Made by a program: the position numbers and the translations under genes. From contig CAZMSZ010000054.1 in the NCBI GenBank assembly GCA_964569055.1, positions 1-27,111 of the forward strand: a stretch of 27,111 nt of DNA, in the 5' to 3' direction. The notes beneath the pieces are model-generated. The model was not told the DNA's origin. It ran no database searches and saw only the letters and a program-made list of their open reading frames with translations. This document shows, piece after piece, positions 16,445-24,470 of the stretch. Source of the DNA: JAWLGW01 sp964569055. GTDB taxonomy: Bacteria > Planctomycetota > J058. Positions within the stretch are counted from its first letter, which is position 1; the number at the start of each line of letters is the position of its first letter.

Positions 16445-17398
16445 ATGACCCGCACCCGGAACCGCTGGATCGTCGCCTCGCTCGGTTGCGTGACCGTCGG
16501 GGTCGTGGCTGCGCGCGTCGGCGGAGGGGTCACCCCTCCGCCGGCGCGCGTGCGCGCCGGGACGGCGACCCTGGCGCAGGTCGCCGCCGCACCGGGCCAG
16601 GCCGCCTCGCTCGCCGAGGCGTCCGTCCGGCGGAACCCCGACGACCCCGCCGCGCACCACGCGCTCCACGCGGCGTACGAGGCGCTGGGCCAGCAAGCGC
16701 TGCTGCCCGCGCGCTACGCCGCGCTGCGCGCGCGGCGCCCCGATCTGCCCCGGCTCGTGCTCGAGCACGGGCGGGCGCTCATGCGCGCCAAGCGGCGGGA
16801 CGAGGCGCTGGCCGTCCTCGCCGCCTGCACCACGCCACCCCACGACCGCGAGGCGAGGCGGCTGGCTGCGCTCCTCCACCTCGAGGCGGGCCGCTTCGCC
16901 CGCGCCGCGGCCGAGCTCGAGGCGCTCCAGCCGCTCGACGCCGGCACCGCCCGCTACCTGGGCCTGGCGCTGGCCCTCTCGGGCCGCGCGTCCGAGGCCC
17001 TGCCGCTCCTCCGCCGCGCGGTCCTCGCCGACCCGGGCCATGAGCCCTGCCTGTTCCTGGCGATCGCGCTCCGCCACGCGGGGGAGCTCGACGAGGCGGC
17101 GCGGCTCCTGCGCTCGCTCGTCGCCGACCCGCGCGCGCCCGCCGCGGCGACCCTCGAGCTGGCGCGTCTCGAGCTCGGCCCCGGCCGCGACCCGGCTGCG
17201 GCGCTGTCGCTGGCGGAGGCCGCCCTCCGACGCGGGGAGCCCTGTCAGGACGTGCTCGCCCAGGCCTACCTGGCGTGCGGCGAGCTGGAGATGGCGCGGA
17301 TCACGCTGGAGGTCGCCGACGCCGAGCCGACCCCCGCCGCCACCCGCGCGCGCTGCCGCGAGCTGCTGCGCGATCCGCGCCTCCAGGGCGCGCCGTGA
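16445..17398 (+). CDS. Membrane-anchored or secreted TPR protein
   Basis: A 317-residue protein starting 20 bases after the subunit gene, with a weak Shine-Dalgarno. A hydrophobic N-terminal stretch (IVASLGCVTVGVVAARVGGG) is a signal anchor or signal peptide. The rest is a run of about seven TPR-like helix pairs from residue 45 on, for example NPDDPAAHHALHAAYEALGQ, HEPCLFLAIALRHAGELDEA and AATLELARLELGPGRDPAAA. Such proteins scaffold partners; in secretin systems, TPR pilotins help secretin assembly, which is a possible role here. It lies between the two subunit paralogs and overlaps the second by four bases, so all three are translated as one unit. Confidence 0.88.
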   Translation: MTRTRNRWIVASLGCVTVGVVAARVGGGVTPPPARVRAGTATLAQVAAAPGQAASLAEASVRRNPDDPAAHHALHAAYEALGQQALLPARYAALRARRPDLPRLVLEHGRALMRAKRRDEALAVLAACTTPPHDREARRLAALLHLEAGRFARAAAELEALQPLDAGTARYLGLALALSGRASEALPLLRRAVLADPGHEPCLFLAIALRHAGELDEAARLLRSLVADPRAPAAATLELARLELGPGRDPAAALSLAEAALRRGEPCQDVLAQAYLACGELEMARITLEVADAEPTPAATRARCRELLRDPRLQGAP

Positions 17399-17862
17399 GG
17401 TTCGCCGCCCTCCTGCTCGCGGCCGCCGCCCTGATCGCGGGGGCGCAGCACGCCTCGTGGGCGAGCGTGACCGTCGTCGCGCCGGCGGCCGGCGCCGGCC
17501 AGGTCGCCCCCTGGTCGGACGAGCCCAGCGAGGTGGGCACGCACTCGTGGGCGGTGACGAGCGACGAGCCCGGCGGCGCCGCGCTGACGATCAGCGCGGT
17601 CGCCTTCGCGCACGCCTCGGTGCCGAGCGCGCGTCCGCCGATCACGCTCGAGCTGACCCGCACGGCCGGGACGAGCTGGACCGTGACGACCTCGCAGTCG
17701 ACCAGCGACTCGAGCACGCCCGCTCAGGTCGTCGCGACGTCGAGCGAGCCGGGCGATGCGACCTTCGACGTGACCGTCATCTTCGATCCTCTAGATGCCT
17801 CGACCTTGCCGGCCGGCAGCTACTCCACGACCTTGGTGGGGACGATCAGCGCGTTGCCTTGA
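17395..17862 (+). CDS. Second secreted beta-rich subunit, paralog of the 15891 product
   Basis: A 155-residue protein whose GTG start overlaps the TPR gene stop in a GTGA, implying translational coupling. The signal peptide is short (FAALLLAAAALIAGAQHASWA). The mature part is beta-rich. Its C-terminal region repeats the pattern of the first subunit: SSEPGDATFDVTVIF here against SSTAAGDATLSLTVTF there, and LPAGSYSTTLVGTISAL here against LAAGDYAVTVTGTITAN there. It is shorter through loss of N-terminal strands, so it may be a tip or minor subunit or an anchor. The coupled start suggests lower output than the first subunit gene, which has its own ribosome binding site behind the palindrome. Confidence 0.75.
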   Translation: MRFAALLLAAAALIAGAQHASWASVTVVAPAAGAGQVAPWSDEPSEVGTHSWAVTSDEPGGAALTISAVAFAHASVPSARPPITLELTRTAGTSWTVTTSQSTSDSSTPAQVVATSSEPGDATFDVTVIFDPLDASTLPAGSYSTTLVGTISALP

Positions 17863-18185
17863 TCCGCCGACGCGCCCCCGCGCTCAGCGGGATCGTCTCC
17901 CCCCTCGCCTCGACCTCCAGCCGGCAGCGTCACGAACGAGGCCCCCCACCCAGTCGTTCCACGCCCCTCGAGCTGCCTCATGCTCGCGGCCGCGCTCCTC
18001 GTTCGCGCGACGCCTCGGCACGCCAGCTCCGCGGCTCTCTTCCTTCGCAGTCCAACCGCCCGAGTGTGGTGCGTCGACCCCGCCGAGCCCAAGCGCCGGG
18101 GGCGCCGCGACCCTACCCCCGGCGGCTCGAGCGGAGCTTGCGTCGCGGCCCCGCACTTGCAGACCGAGCGGAGGAGGCGACCGAC
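17863..18185 (+). other. 323-base gap before the receiver gene
   Basis: Open frames here have no protein character and change from strand to strand, so I see no gene. The gap holds the hairpin at 18094-18124 and, at its end, GGAGGAGGCGACCGAC before the ATG at 18186. The 10-mer CGGAGCTTGC (18132-18141) also occurs just before the secretin ATG (12808-12817). No convincing promoter boxes were seen. Confidence 0.6.
18094..18124 (+). terminator. 9-bp hairpin between the subunit and receiver genes
   Basis: CGCCGGGGG (18094-18102) pairs perfectly with CCCCCGGCG (18116-18124) around a 13-base loop. It could close the secretin-subunit transcript or form a leader hairpin for the receiver gene 62 bases downstream. 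No T-run follows. Confidence 0.4.
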
Positions 18186-19244
18186 ATGTTCCGACGAGTC
18201 CTGGCGATCGACGAGAACCCGAGCCACCTCGAGATCCTCGAGGAGGCGCTCGGCGGCTCCTACCACGTCACGACCTCGACCGACGCCACCACCGCCCTCA
18301 CGGTCGCGCAAGCGGCCAAGCCCGATCTGGTCCTGATCGACGTCGGGCGCCGCGGCTCCCCGGGACTCGACGTCTGCCGCCGGCTCAGCACCGATCCCTC
18401 GTACGGCCGCCCGAAGATCATCCTGCTCTCGGCCGCCGCGCTCAGCAGCGAGCGGGCCGCGGGCTACGAGGCAGGCGCGGACGACTACACGATCAAGCCG
18501 TTCGATCAGGTCGAGCTCCTGGCGAAGGTGCGGCTGCTCCTTCGAGTTCGCGCCCTGGAGCAGACCTACCGCGACCACCGCGACACGATCCGAGAGATGA
18601 GCGCGCCCGGTGGCTCGGTCGCGGTCGCCAGCGCCCTGGCCAGCCGATTGGGCCCAGACCCCCTCGTCGGTCGTCTGCTCCGCCAGCTCGGCGCGTGCGC
18701 GAGCGAGCTCGACGGGTTGTTGGTGCACGGGGAGCTGTCCTCGGCGGACGCAGGCGGCGCGGTCGACCTGAGCGACCTCCTGAGCCACGCGCTCGCTCGC
18801 CTCGAGCGGCTCCGTCCCGACCTGATCGTGAGCGCCTCGGGCCCGACCGCCACGCTCCGCTGCCATGCCGAGCACGGCCGCGCGGCGCTCGCCTTCTTGC
18901 TCGGCGCGATCTGTCCGGAGTCCGGCCGGGTCGCGGTCCGGCGCTTCTCGGCGGCGGAGCTGGTCGGGTTCACCCTCTGCTCGAGCGGTGATGGCGCGCG
19001 CCCTCGCCCCCAGCTCCCGCGCCTCGGCGCGACTCGCCGCCAGCTCGTGTTGCAGGTCGCCACGTCGCTCGGCGCGACGATCGAGCTGGCGCGCTCGGAC
19101 TGCCAGGTCACCTTCCCCCGCTACCGACGCGCGGCGGACGAGCGCGCCGGCGAGGGGCGAACGTCCGCGCGAACGTCCGGCGCCGCCCGGGGCCCGGGGC
19201 CGCAGGGTCGCTCGTCCTCGCTCACCAGCGCGGCCCCCCGCTGA
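18186..19244 (+). CDS. Receiver-domain protein with degenerate histidine-kinase-like C-terminus
   Basis: A 352-residue protein; GGAGGAGG lies nine bases before the ATG at 18186. Residues 1-125 are a complete CheY-like receiver: acidic pair Asp9-Glu10, phospho-acceptor Asp52 in LVLIDVGRRG, Ser82 in ILLSAAAL, and Lys104 in DDYTIKPF. The rest is not a known DNA-binding output. About residues 140-220 look like a dimerisation region without the phospho-accepting His (the site expected near HELRTPL is absent). About 220-320 resemble an ATPase lid region (LRCHAEHGRAALAFLLGAIC, GATRRQLVLQVATSLGATIE) without N, G1 or G2 box motifs. The last 35 residues are Arg/Ser-rich and disordered. It probably works by protein contact, perhaps controlling the export genes that follow. 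Confidence 0.85.
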   Translation: MFRRVLAIDENPSHLEILEEALGGSYHVTTSTDATTALTVAQAAKPDLVLIDVGRRGSPGLDVCRRLSTDPSYGRPKIILLSAAALSSERAAGYEAGADDYTIKPFDQVELLAKVRLLLRVRALEQTYRDHRDTIREMSAPGGSVAVASALASRLGPDPLVGRLLRQLGACASELDGLLVHGELSSADAGGAVDLSDLLSHALARLERLRPDLIVSASGPTATLRCHAEHGRAALAFLLGAICPESGRVAVRRFSAAELVGFTLCSSGDGARPRPQLPRLGATRRQLVLQVATSLGATIELARSDCQVTFPRYRRAADERAGEGRTSARTSGAARGPGPQGRSSSLTSAAPR

Positions 19245-19284
19245 CCCACTCACCGTCCGTCCGACGACGCGTTCGGAGTGCCTC

Positions 19285-20226
19285 ATGCGACTCCAAGACC
19301 GCACCTACTGGCTGCTCGTGCCCGGCCTCCTCACGGTGAGCGCGCTCGCTGGGTGCATGTCTCCGGCGGCGATCAACGCCGCGCTCCCCCCGCCTCGCAG
19401 GACCGTCTCGCAGGGCGCCCCCGAGCGGCGCCCGCGGCAGCTTCCGGAGCGCGCCATCGGACCCGAGGACGTCGTCGCGGTCGCGGTCGACGACCTCGTC
19501 CGCGCGGGCGAGCGCTTCGAGCTTCGTGCGGTGCCGGGGAGCGCGGGGGCCCTCGAGCTCCCCGAGGTCGGTCGCGTCCACCTCGTCGGACGTGGCCCCC
19601 GCGAGGTCGAGGCCGAGCTGCTCGAGCGGCTCCAGCACGTGCTCCGGAAGCCCCGCGTCGAGGTCCGCGTGCGAGCGCCGGCGCCGCGCTCCGTGGCCGT
19701 CTGCGGCGCGGTGCTCTCACCCCACGCGCTCCTCGTCACGAGCCCGATCTCGGCCGCGCGTGCGATCGCGCTCGCTGGTGGCACGACGCCCGAGGCCAGC
19801 GGCGTGGCGCGAGTCCTCACCCACCGCCACGGCTGCGCGCAGCCGCGCGATCACGCGCCCGCGCTGCTGCGGGTTCCGCTGGCGCAGGCGGGCGCCTTCC
19901 AGCTCGCGCCGGGCGACGTGGTCGAGGTCCTCGCCGCGGGCAGCTTCCGGGTGGAGGGCGCCGTCCGCGCGCCCGGCGCGTACCGCCTCCGCGACGGGCT
20001 CACCGCGCTCGGCGCGCTTCGCCAGGCCGGCGGCCTCGAGCCGGTCGCGGCGACGGTGGCAGCGATCCACCGCGACGACGAACACCCGATCCGACTCGAC
20101 CTCGCGGCCGTGGTCGCCGGTGAGGAGCCTGATCCCGACCTGCGCGATGGCGACACCCTCGTCGTCGAGCCCTCGCCGTGGCGGGAGCTCCTCGGCTGGA
20201 TCGGCGCGCAGGACGGGGGACGTTGA
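19285..20226 (+). CDS. Wza-like polysaccharide export lipoprotein with SLBB domains
   Basis: A 313-residue protein starting at the ATG at 19285, with CGGAG about nine bases upstream. A textbook lipobox (SALAGC) puts the lipidated Cys near residue 24. A polysaccharide-export (Poly_export) domain spans about 55-135 (ERAIGPEDVVAVAVDDLV and GRGPREVEAELLERLQHVL). Two SLBB-type units follow: VAVCGAVLSPHALLVTSP with AIALAGGTT, and FRVEGAVRAPGAYRLRDGLT with ALRQAGGLEP. The family forms the outer-membrane and periplasmic conduit for capsule or exopolysaccharide. The C-terminus is short and Trp-containing (PWRELLGWIGAQ). The next gene starts one base after this stop, which supports a joint export role. 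Confidence 0.9.
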   Translation: MRLQDRTYWLLVPGLLTVSALAGCMSPAAINAALPPPRRTVSQGAPERRPRQLPERAIGPEDVVAVAVDDLVRAGERFELRAVPGSAGALELPEVGRVHLVGRGPREVEAELLERLQHVLRKPRVEVRVRAPAPRSVAVCGAVLSPHALLVTSPISAARAIALAGGTTPEASGVARVLTHRHGCAQPRDHAPALLRVPLAQAGAFQLAPGDVVEVLAAGSFRVEGAVRAPGAYRLRDGLTALGALRQAGGLEPVAATVAAIHRDDEHPIRLDLAAVVAGEEPDPDLRDGDTLVVEPSPWRELLGWIGAQDGGR

Positions 20227-20227
20227 G

Positions 20228-21541
20228 ATGAGCGAGGCCGCGGCGGATCGCCCCTCGGGACGTGCGAGTTGGCCCCCGCGGCTGCTCACGGCTGGAGCGG
20301 CGCTTCTCCTGTTCTCGGGCGTCAGCCTCAGCTCGAGCGAGACCGCGCCGAGCCCGCCGGTCCCCTCCCTCTCCATCGCCGCGGCACCCCGATCGCGCCG
20401 GGCCGAGGCCCACGCCGGCCGCCCTCGGACCGAGCCGCCGACCGACGACCTGCGCGGCAGTCGGGAGGAGGTCGTCCTCGGGCGCCTGGAGCGCGCACGC
20501 GGCGAGGTCCTCGCGGCCCTGACCGAGGTCGAAGGGCTCCTCCGCGAGCCTGCCGCCGACGTCCCCGCGCGCGAGCTCGACGCCGCTCGCGCGGCGCTCG
20601 CGGCCTGCGCCGCCGAGGCTCCGAGCCCTCGAGACGTGCAGCAGGCGGAGGCCCAGATCGCCGTGCTCGAGGCCGAGGCCGCGCGGTGGCGCACGGTGGC
20701 CCGACCCGAGCACTCGGCTCGGGTCGACGCGGAGGCTCGCCTGGCGCGGGCGCGCGAGCGGCTGGCCGAGCTCGAGGGCGCGCGGTCGCGCGCGGATGCC
20801 ACCCGGCACGTCGCGCGCCTGCTCGACGAGGTCGCGGCCGCGCTGGAGTGCTCGGCTGCGACCCGCGCCGCCGCGCTGGCGCGGGTCAGCGCGCTGTCCC
20901 GCGTGCAGCGGAGGGAGGCCCCGACCCTGCCCGCCCCAAGCGTCTCGACCTCGGCGTCGCGAGGCGCGCGCACGGCCGCAGCCACGGGGGCCGAGCGGCG
21001 CGGGGCGCGCCGAGTCGAGCTGCGCGACCTCGAGCGCGGGCGCCCGCTCTGGCTCATGCTCGCGCTCGGCGCCCTCGTCGCGGGCGGCGGGCTCGCGGCC
21101 GCCCACCTGCGGGACCGCGGCCGACTCGCGCCGCAGGAGTCGGCCTCGGGCGAACCGGCGCCCGGCTATGACGTGCCCGGCCTGCTGTGGGGCAAGCTCG
21201 ACGGGTTCCCGCTCGCCGACGTGCTCCAGTCCCTCGAGTTCCAGCATCGGACCGGGACGCTGTGGGTCTGGGAGGAGCACCGGACGGGCCGTGTGCTGCT
21301 GCGCGGCGGGTGCCCCGTCGCCGCTCAGTACGAGGAGCGCGCGGACGACGCCGCGGTCCGTGCCATGCTCGGCCTGCGGCGCGCTCGCTTCGCCTTCCGC
21401 GAGGAGCCCGTCGCGCTCACCGGCAATCGGCTGAGCACGATCACCAAGCTGATGCTCGAGAGCAGCCGCAGTCACGACGTGGTCGCGCGGGCCGACCGCC
21501 TCGCGCGCCTGCTCGACGCGGAGCAGCGGCAGCCGACCTGA
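20228..21541 (+). CDS. Two-membrane-segment coiled-coil protein with cytoplasmic DUF4388 domain
   Basis: A 437-residue protein; GGGGGA precedes the ATG at 20228. The layout is: a first hydrophobic segment near residues 18-36 (LLTAGAALLLFSGVSLSSS), a long Ala/Glu/Arg-rich coiled coil at about 75-215, a second segment at about 276-297 (LWLMLALGALVAGGGLAAAHL), and a C-terminal DUF4388/PATAN-like domain at about 315-400 (LWGKLDGFPLADVLQSLEFQ, then TGTLWVWEEHRTGRVLLRGG). The order resembles a Wzz/Wzc-type polysaccharide co-polymerase, with the kinase end replaced by DUF4388. I see no Wzz-family proline-rich motif, so the functional analogy is inference from topology and from the adjacent Wza-like gene. 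Confidence 0.85.
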   Translation: MSEAAADRPSGRASWPPRLLTAGAALLLFSGVSLSSSETAPSPPVPSLSIAAAPRSRRAEAHAGRPRTEPPTDDLRGSREEVVLGRLERARGEVLAALTEVEGLLREPAADVPARELDAARAALAACAAEAPSPRDVQQAEAQIAVLEAEAARWRTVARPEHSARVDAEARLARARERLAELEGARSRADATRHVARLLDEVAAALECSAATRAAALARVSALSRVQRREAPTLPAPSVSTSASRGARTAAATGAERRGARRVELRDLERGRPLWLMLALGALVAGGGLAAAHLRDRGRLAPQESASGEPAPGYDVPGLLWGKLDGFPLADVLQSLEFQHRTGTLWVWEEHRTGRVLLRGGCPVAAQYEERADDAAVRAMLGLRRARFAFREEPVALTGNRLSTITKLMLESSRSHDVVARADRLARLLDAEQRQPT

Positions 21542-21557
21542 CCCGCGCTCGCCGCGC

Positions 21558-24470
21558 TCAGAGCACCGACGTCATGGCCGCGCGCTCGAGGCGGAACCCG
21601 TGGTAGGCCCCGAGGTCGCGGATCGCCTCGACGTGTTGCTTGGTGACCTTGCCCCAGCTGAAGTGCTCGTTGATCCGCGACAAGCCGAGCAGGAGCGTCT
21701 CGGCCATGCACGCGAACACGCAGCCGGGCTCGAGCGGCATGCCGGCCAGGACGAGCTCGGGGCTGCGCGGGAGCCGGACGATCCCGCCGCGGACCACGCG
21801 CACGTCCGGGCGGGCCGCGAGCACCTCGGGGGCGACGTCCTCGGGCAGCGCGAGGTCGCAGATCACGCGCGGCCCGGGGCCGAGGTGCTCGGGGTAGATC
21901 AGCGGGTCGGCGGTGCTGCTGGCCGAGACGATCAGGTCGCAGCCGCGCAGCGCGCTCATGTCGGACGAGACGCGGATCGGCGCCTCCTCGCCCATCTCCT
22001 CCTCGAACAGCTCGTGGAGCCGGGCGCCGATCCGCGCGCCGCGGTCGCCCTCCGCCTGGAACCGGGCGAAGGCGCGCGAGCCGCGCAGCACGCCCGCCAG
22101 CCCGCGCGCGGCGTCGGGGTCCTCGAGCCGCTGCAGGAGCTTGTAGGTCTCGAAGTAGACCTCGGCCGCGACGCGCCGCAGCCGCGGCTCCATGTGGGGG
22201 CGGCCCACCAGGACCATGCTCGGCACGTGCTCGGCCATCATCTGCGCGTACAGGCTGCAGATGTTCCCGGTGGCGCCGACCGCGCCCAGGCAGGCGCCCT
22301 CGAGCGCGACGCCCGCCTCGCGCGCGGTGTGCAGGAGCGCCTCCACGCCCATCGCGACCGTCATGGCGTTCCCGCTGGTGATCCCCACCCGGTCCTCGGA
22401 GACGCGCGTCCCCTGCCCCGTCAGGATCGAGGTGTAGCCGCCCATCCCCACCAGCGACGCGCCCTGGCGCCGCGCCAGGCGCACCCCGCTCAGGATCTTC
22501 TCCTCGATCCAGCGGATGTTCCCCGCCTCGAACGCGGCCTGGATCTGGTGCGGGGTGATCGGCACCCCGATGAAGCTCAGGTGGACGCGCTCGCCGATCG
22601 CCGACTCGATGATCGCGGTCTCCGACTCGAACGGGTCGAGCATGCGGTGCGTCCGCGCCAGGAACCGCCCGAGCGCGGCGTCGTCGCAGGCGGCGAGCCC
22701 GGGGTCCCAGTGCCGCAGGTGCCCCGCCCGCACGAAGTGCCCGAGGAACGCCACGCGCCCCGCGTAGGGAGGGACGACCGTCGCGCGGCGCGGCCGCACG
22801 GGCGGGCGCGGCTCGTCGTCCGAGGCCGGCGGCGGCGGCGTGGGCTCGAGCGCCGCGCCGAGCGGGCGCTCCTCGGCGCAGAGGAATCGGATCAGCCGAT
22901 CGCCGCGCGCGGACGCGATCACGCGGCACACGGCCTCCAGCCCGTCGAGGAACCACGCCACCTGGTCGTCGTCGATGAACGCGGACGGCTCGAGGCGCAA
23001 CGTCTCGGGCGCGGAGAGCGTCGGCAACACGCGCACCCGCGCCTCGTGCAGCAGGAAGCCGGCCACGGCGAAGCCCGAGAAGCGCTGCGTCGAGAGCAGC
23101 CGGATCGTCGGGCTCGGCGACTCGTCCTGCCGCGCCAGCTCGACCCCGAGCATCAGCCCGCGCCCGCGCACGTCGGCGATCACGGCGGGGTAGCGCGCCT
23201 GGAGCGCGCGGAGCCCGTCCCGCAAGAGCGCGCCTTGCCGCCGCACGCGCGCCAGGGTGTCGCTCCCCTCGCCCACGATCAGGCGCAGCGCCTCGAGCGC
23301 CACCCGGCACCCGAGCTCGTCCTCGCCGAAGGTGGAGGTGTGGAGCGCGCCGAACTTCTCGCGGTAGCGCGCGGAGTCGACCAGGCAGGCCGACAGCTTG
23401 GCCAGCCCGCCCCCGAGCGCCTTGCTGAGGAGCACGTAGTCGGCGACCAGGCCGAGCTGCTCGGAGGCGAGGAACGTGCCGGTGCGGCCGCAGCCGCTCT
23501 GGATCTCGTCGGCCACCAGCGGGAACCCGGCGCGGCGCGAGACCTCGCGCAGCTCCGCCAGGTAGGGGGCCGACAGCTCGCGGATCCCCCCCTCGCCCTG
23601 GATCGGCTCGACGAACAGCGCGGCCACGTTGCACAGCTCGCGCTCCACGAGCTGCACCGCCCCCTGCTCGTCGATCGAGAGGTCGAGCAGCGTGAGCGTG
23701 TTCTCGCGCACGGCGCTCGCCAGCGCCCCCGCGTCGCCGCGGGGCAGGAACTGCACCCGGATCCCGATGCGGCGGAAGGGGTGCCGCACCTCGTGGTCGT
23801 AGGTCAGCTTGAGGCTGCCGCTCGTCTTGCCGTGGTAGGCGCCCTCGATCGCGAGGAACAGCGGCTCCGCCTCGGCGGCCGCCTGGTTGTGGGCGAGGAC
23901 GAGGTGGTGGATCTCGTCGAGGTCGGGGTCGCTCCCGGGCGGGAGCCCGAGGCGCGTGCCCACCCGCGCCAGGACGCGCGGGACGAGGTCGCACTCGCGG
24001 TTGCGCAGCTTCTCCTGGATCGCGCGGTAGTGCTCGCGGTAGCCGTCGAGCAGCTCACGCAGGCGCGCGTCGCGCTCGAGCTCGGCGTGCTTGATCGCCG
24101 CCTCCACCGCCTCGGTCCCGGTGTTGGTGAGCGTGACCACGTAGCGCCGCCCGCTCGCGGCCCCGACGGTCTCCGACAGACGCCGGCACAGCCGGCCCGC
24201 GGCCGCGCGGCGCGAGCCCTGGGCGTGGAACGGCGCGCCGGCGTCCAGGGCGGCGCGCAGCGCGTCGACCAGCGCCGGGTGGTTGTGGCCGAGCAGGCCC
24301 ACGCCGAAGCCGCCCACCATGTCGAGGACCTCGACCTCCCGGCCCGCGTCGTCGCGCGTGAGCAGCACGTCCCCGGCGGCGCGGTGGTAGGCGACGTCGA
24401 GCCGGCAGGCCTCGAGCCGGCGCATCAGCGCCGGCCGTGAGTAGCGCCCGTAGTCCTCGTCCCCGCTCAC
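21558..24470 (-). CDS. Fusion of class III PLP aminotransferase and acyl-ACP reductase
   Basis: A 970-residue protein. The GTG at 24470 overlaps the upstream ligase stop by four bases. Residues 1 to about 540 are a class III aminotransferase: NTGTEAVEAAIKHA, AYHGKTSGSLKLTY, FVEPIQGEGGI, ADEIQSGCGRTG, and the PLP lysine Lys350 in LLSKALGGGLAK. A Pro-rich linker lies at about 540-572. Residues about 575-970 match cyanobacterial acyl-ACP reductase: GMGGYTSI, ITSGNAMTVAMGVEALL, the NADPH-binding GAVGATGNICSLY, GGIV, CVFACMAETLLL with Cys921 at the place of the reductase nucleophile, and HFSWGKVTKQHVEAI. In cyanobacteria this enzyme makes fatty aldehyde from acyl-ACP; the joined transaminase could turn the aldehyde into an amine. 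Residues about 120-175 look like an insertion in the aminotransferase. Confidence 0.92.
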   Translation of the reverse strand: MSGDEDYGRYSRPALMRRLEACRLDVAYHRAAGDVLLTRDDAGREVEVLDMVGGFGVGLLGHNHPALVDALRAALDAGAPFHAQGSRRAAAGRLCRRLSETVGAASGRRYVVTLTNTGTEAVEAAIKHAELERDARLRELLDGYREHYRAIQEKLRNRECDLVPRVLARVGTRLGLPPGSDPDLDEIHHLVLAHNQAAAEAEPLFLAIEGAYHGKTSGSLKLTYDHEVRHPFRRIGIRVQFLPRGDAGALASAVRENTLTLLDLSIDEQGAVQLVERELCNVAALFVEPIQGEGGIRELSAPYLAELREVSRRAGFPLVADEIQSGCGRTGTFLASEQLGLVADYVLLSKALGGGLAKLSACLVDSARYREKFGALHTSTFGEDELGCRVALEALRLIVGEGSDTLARVRRQGALLRDGLRALQARYPAVIADVRGRGLMLGVELARQDESPSPTIRLLSTQRFSGFAVAGFLLHEARVRVLPTLSAPETLRLEPSAFIDDDQVAWFLDGLEAVCRVIASARGDRLIRFLCAEERPLGAALEPTPPPPASDDEPRPPVRPRRATVVPPYAGRVAFLGHFVRAGHLRHWDPGLAACDDAALGRFLARTHRMLDPFESETAIIESAIGERVHLSFIGVPITPHQIQAAFEAGNIRWIEEKILSGVRLARRQGASLVGMGGYTSILTGQGTRVSEDRVGITSGNAMTVAMGVEALLHTAREAGVALEGACLGAVGATGNICSLYAQMMAEHVPSMVLVGRPHMEPRLRRVAAEVYFETYKLLQRLEDPDAARGLAGVLRGSRAFARFQAEGDRGARIGARLHELFEEEMGEEAPIRVSSDMSALRGCDLIVSASSTADPLIYPEHLGPGPRVICDLALPEDVAPEVLAARPDVRVVRGGIVRLPRSPELVLAGMPLEPGCVFACMAETLLLGLSRINEHFSWGKVTKQHVEAIRDLGAYHGFRLERAAMTSVL

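Noticed and set aside
17863..18185. Small genes in the gap before the receiver gene
   Set aside because: The open frames are Arg/Pro/Ser-rich, without ribosome binding sites or similarity; they reflect base composition.
21600..24440. A 946-codon plus-strand open frame
   Set aside because: It is antisense to the aminotransferase/reductase fusion, has repetitive Arg/Ala/Glu/Leu composition and shows no motifs; high GC leaves such frames open by chance.
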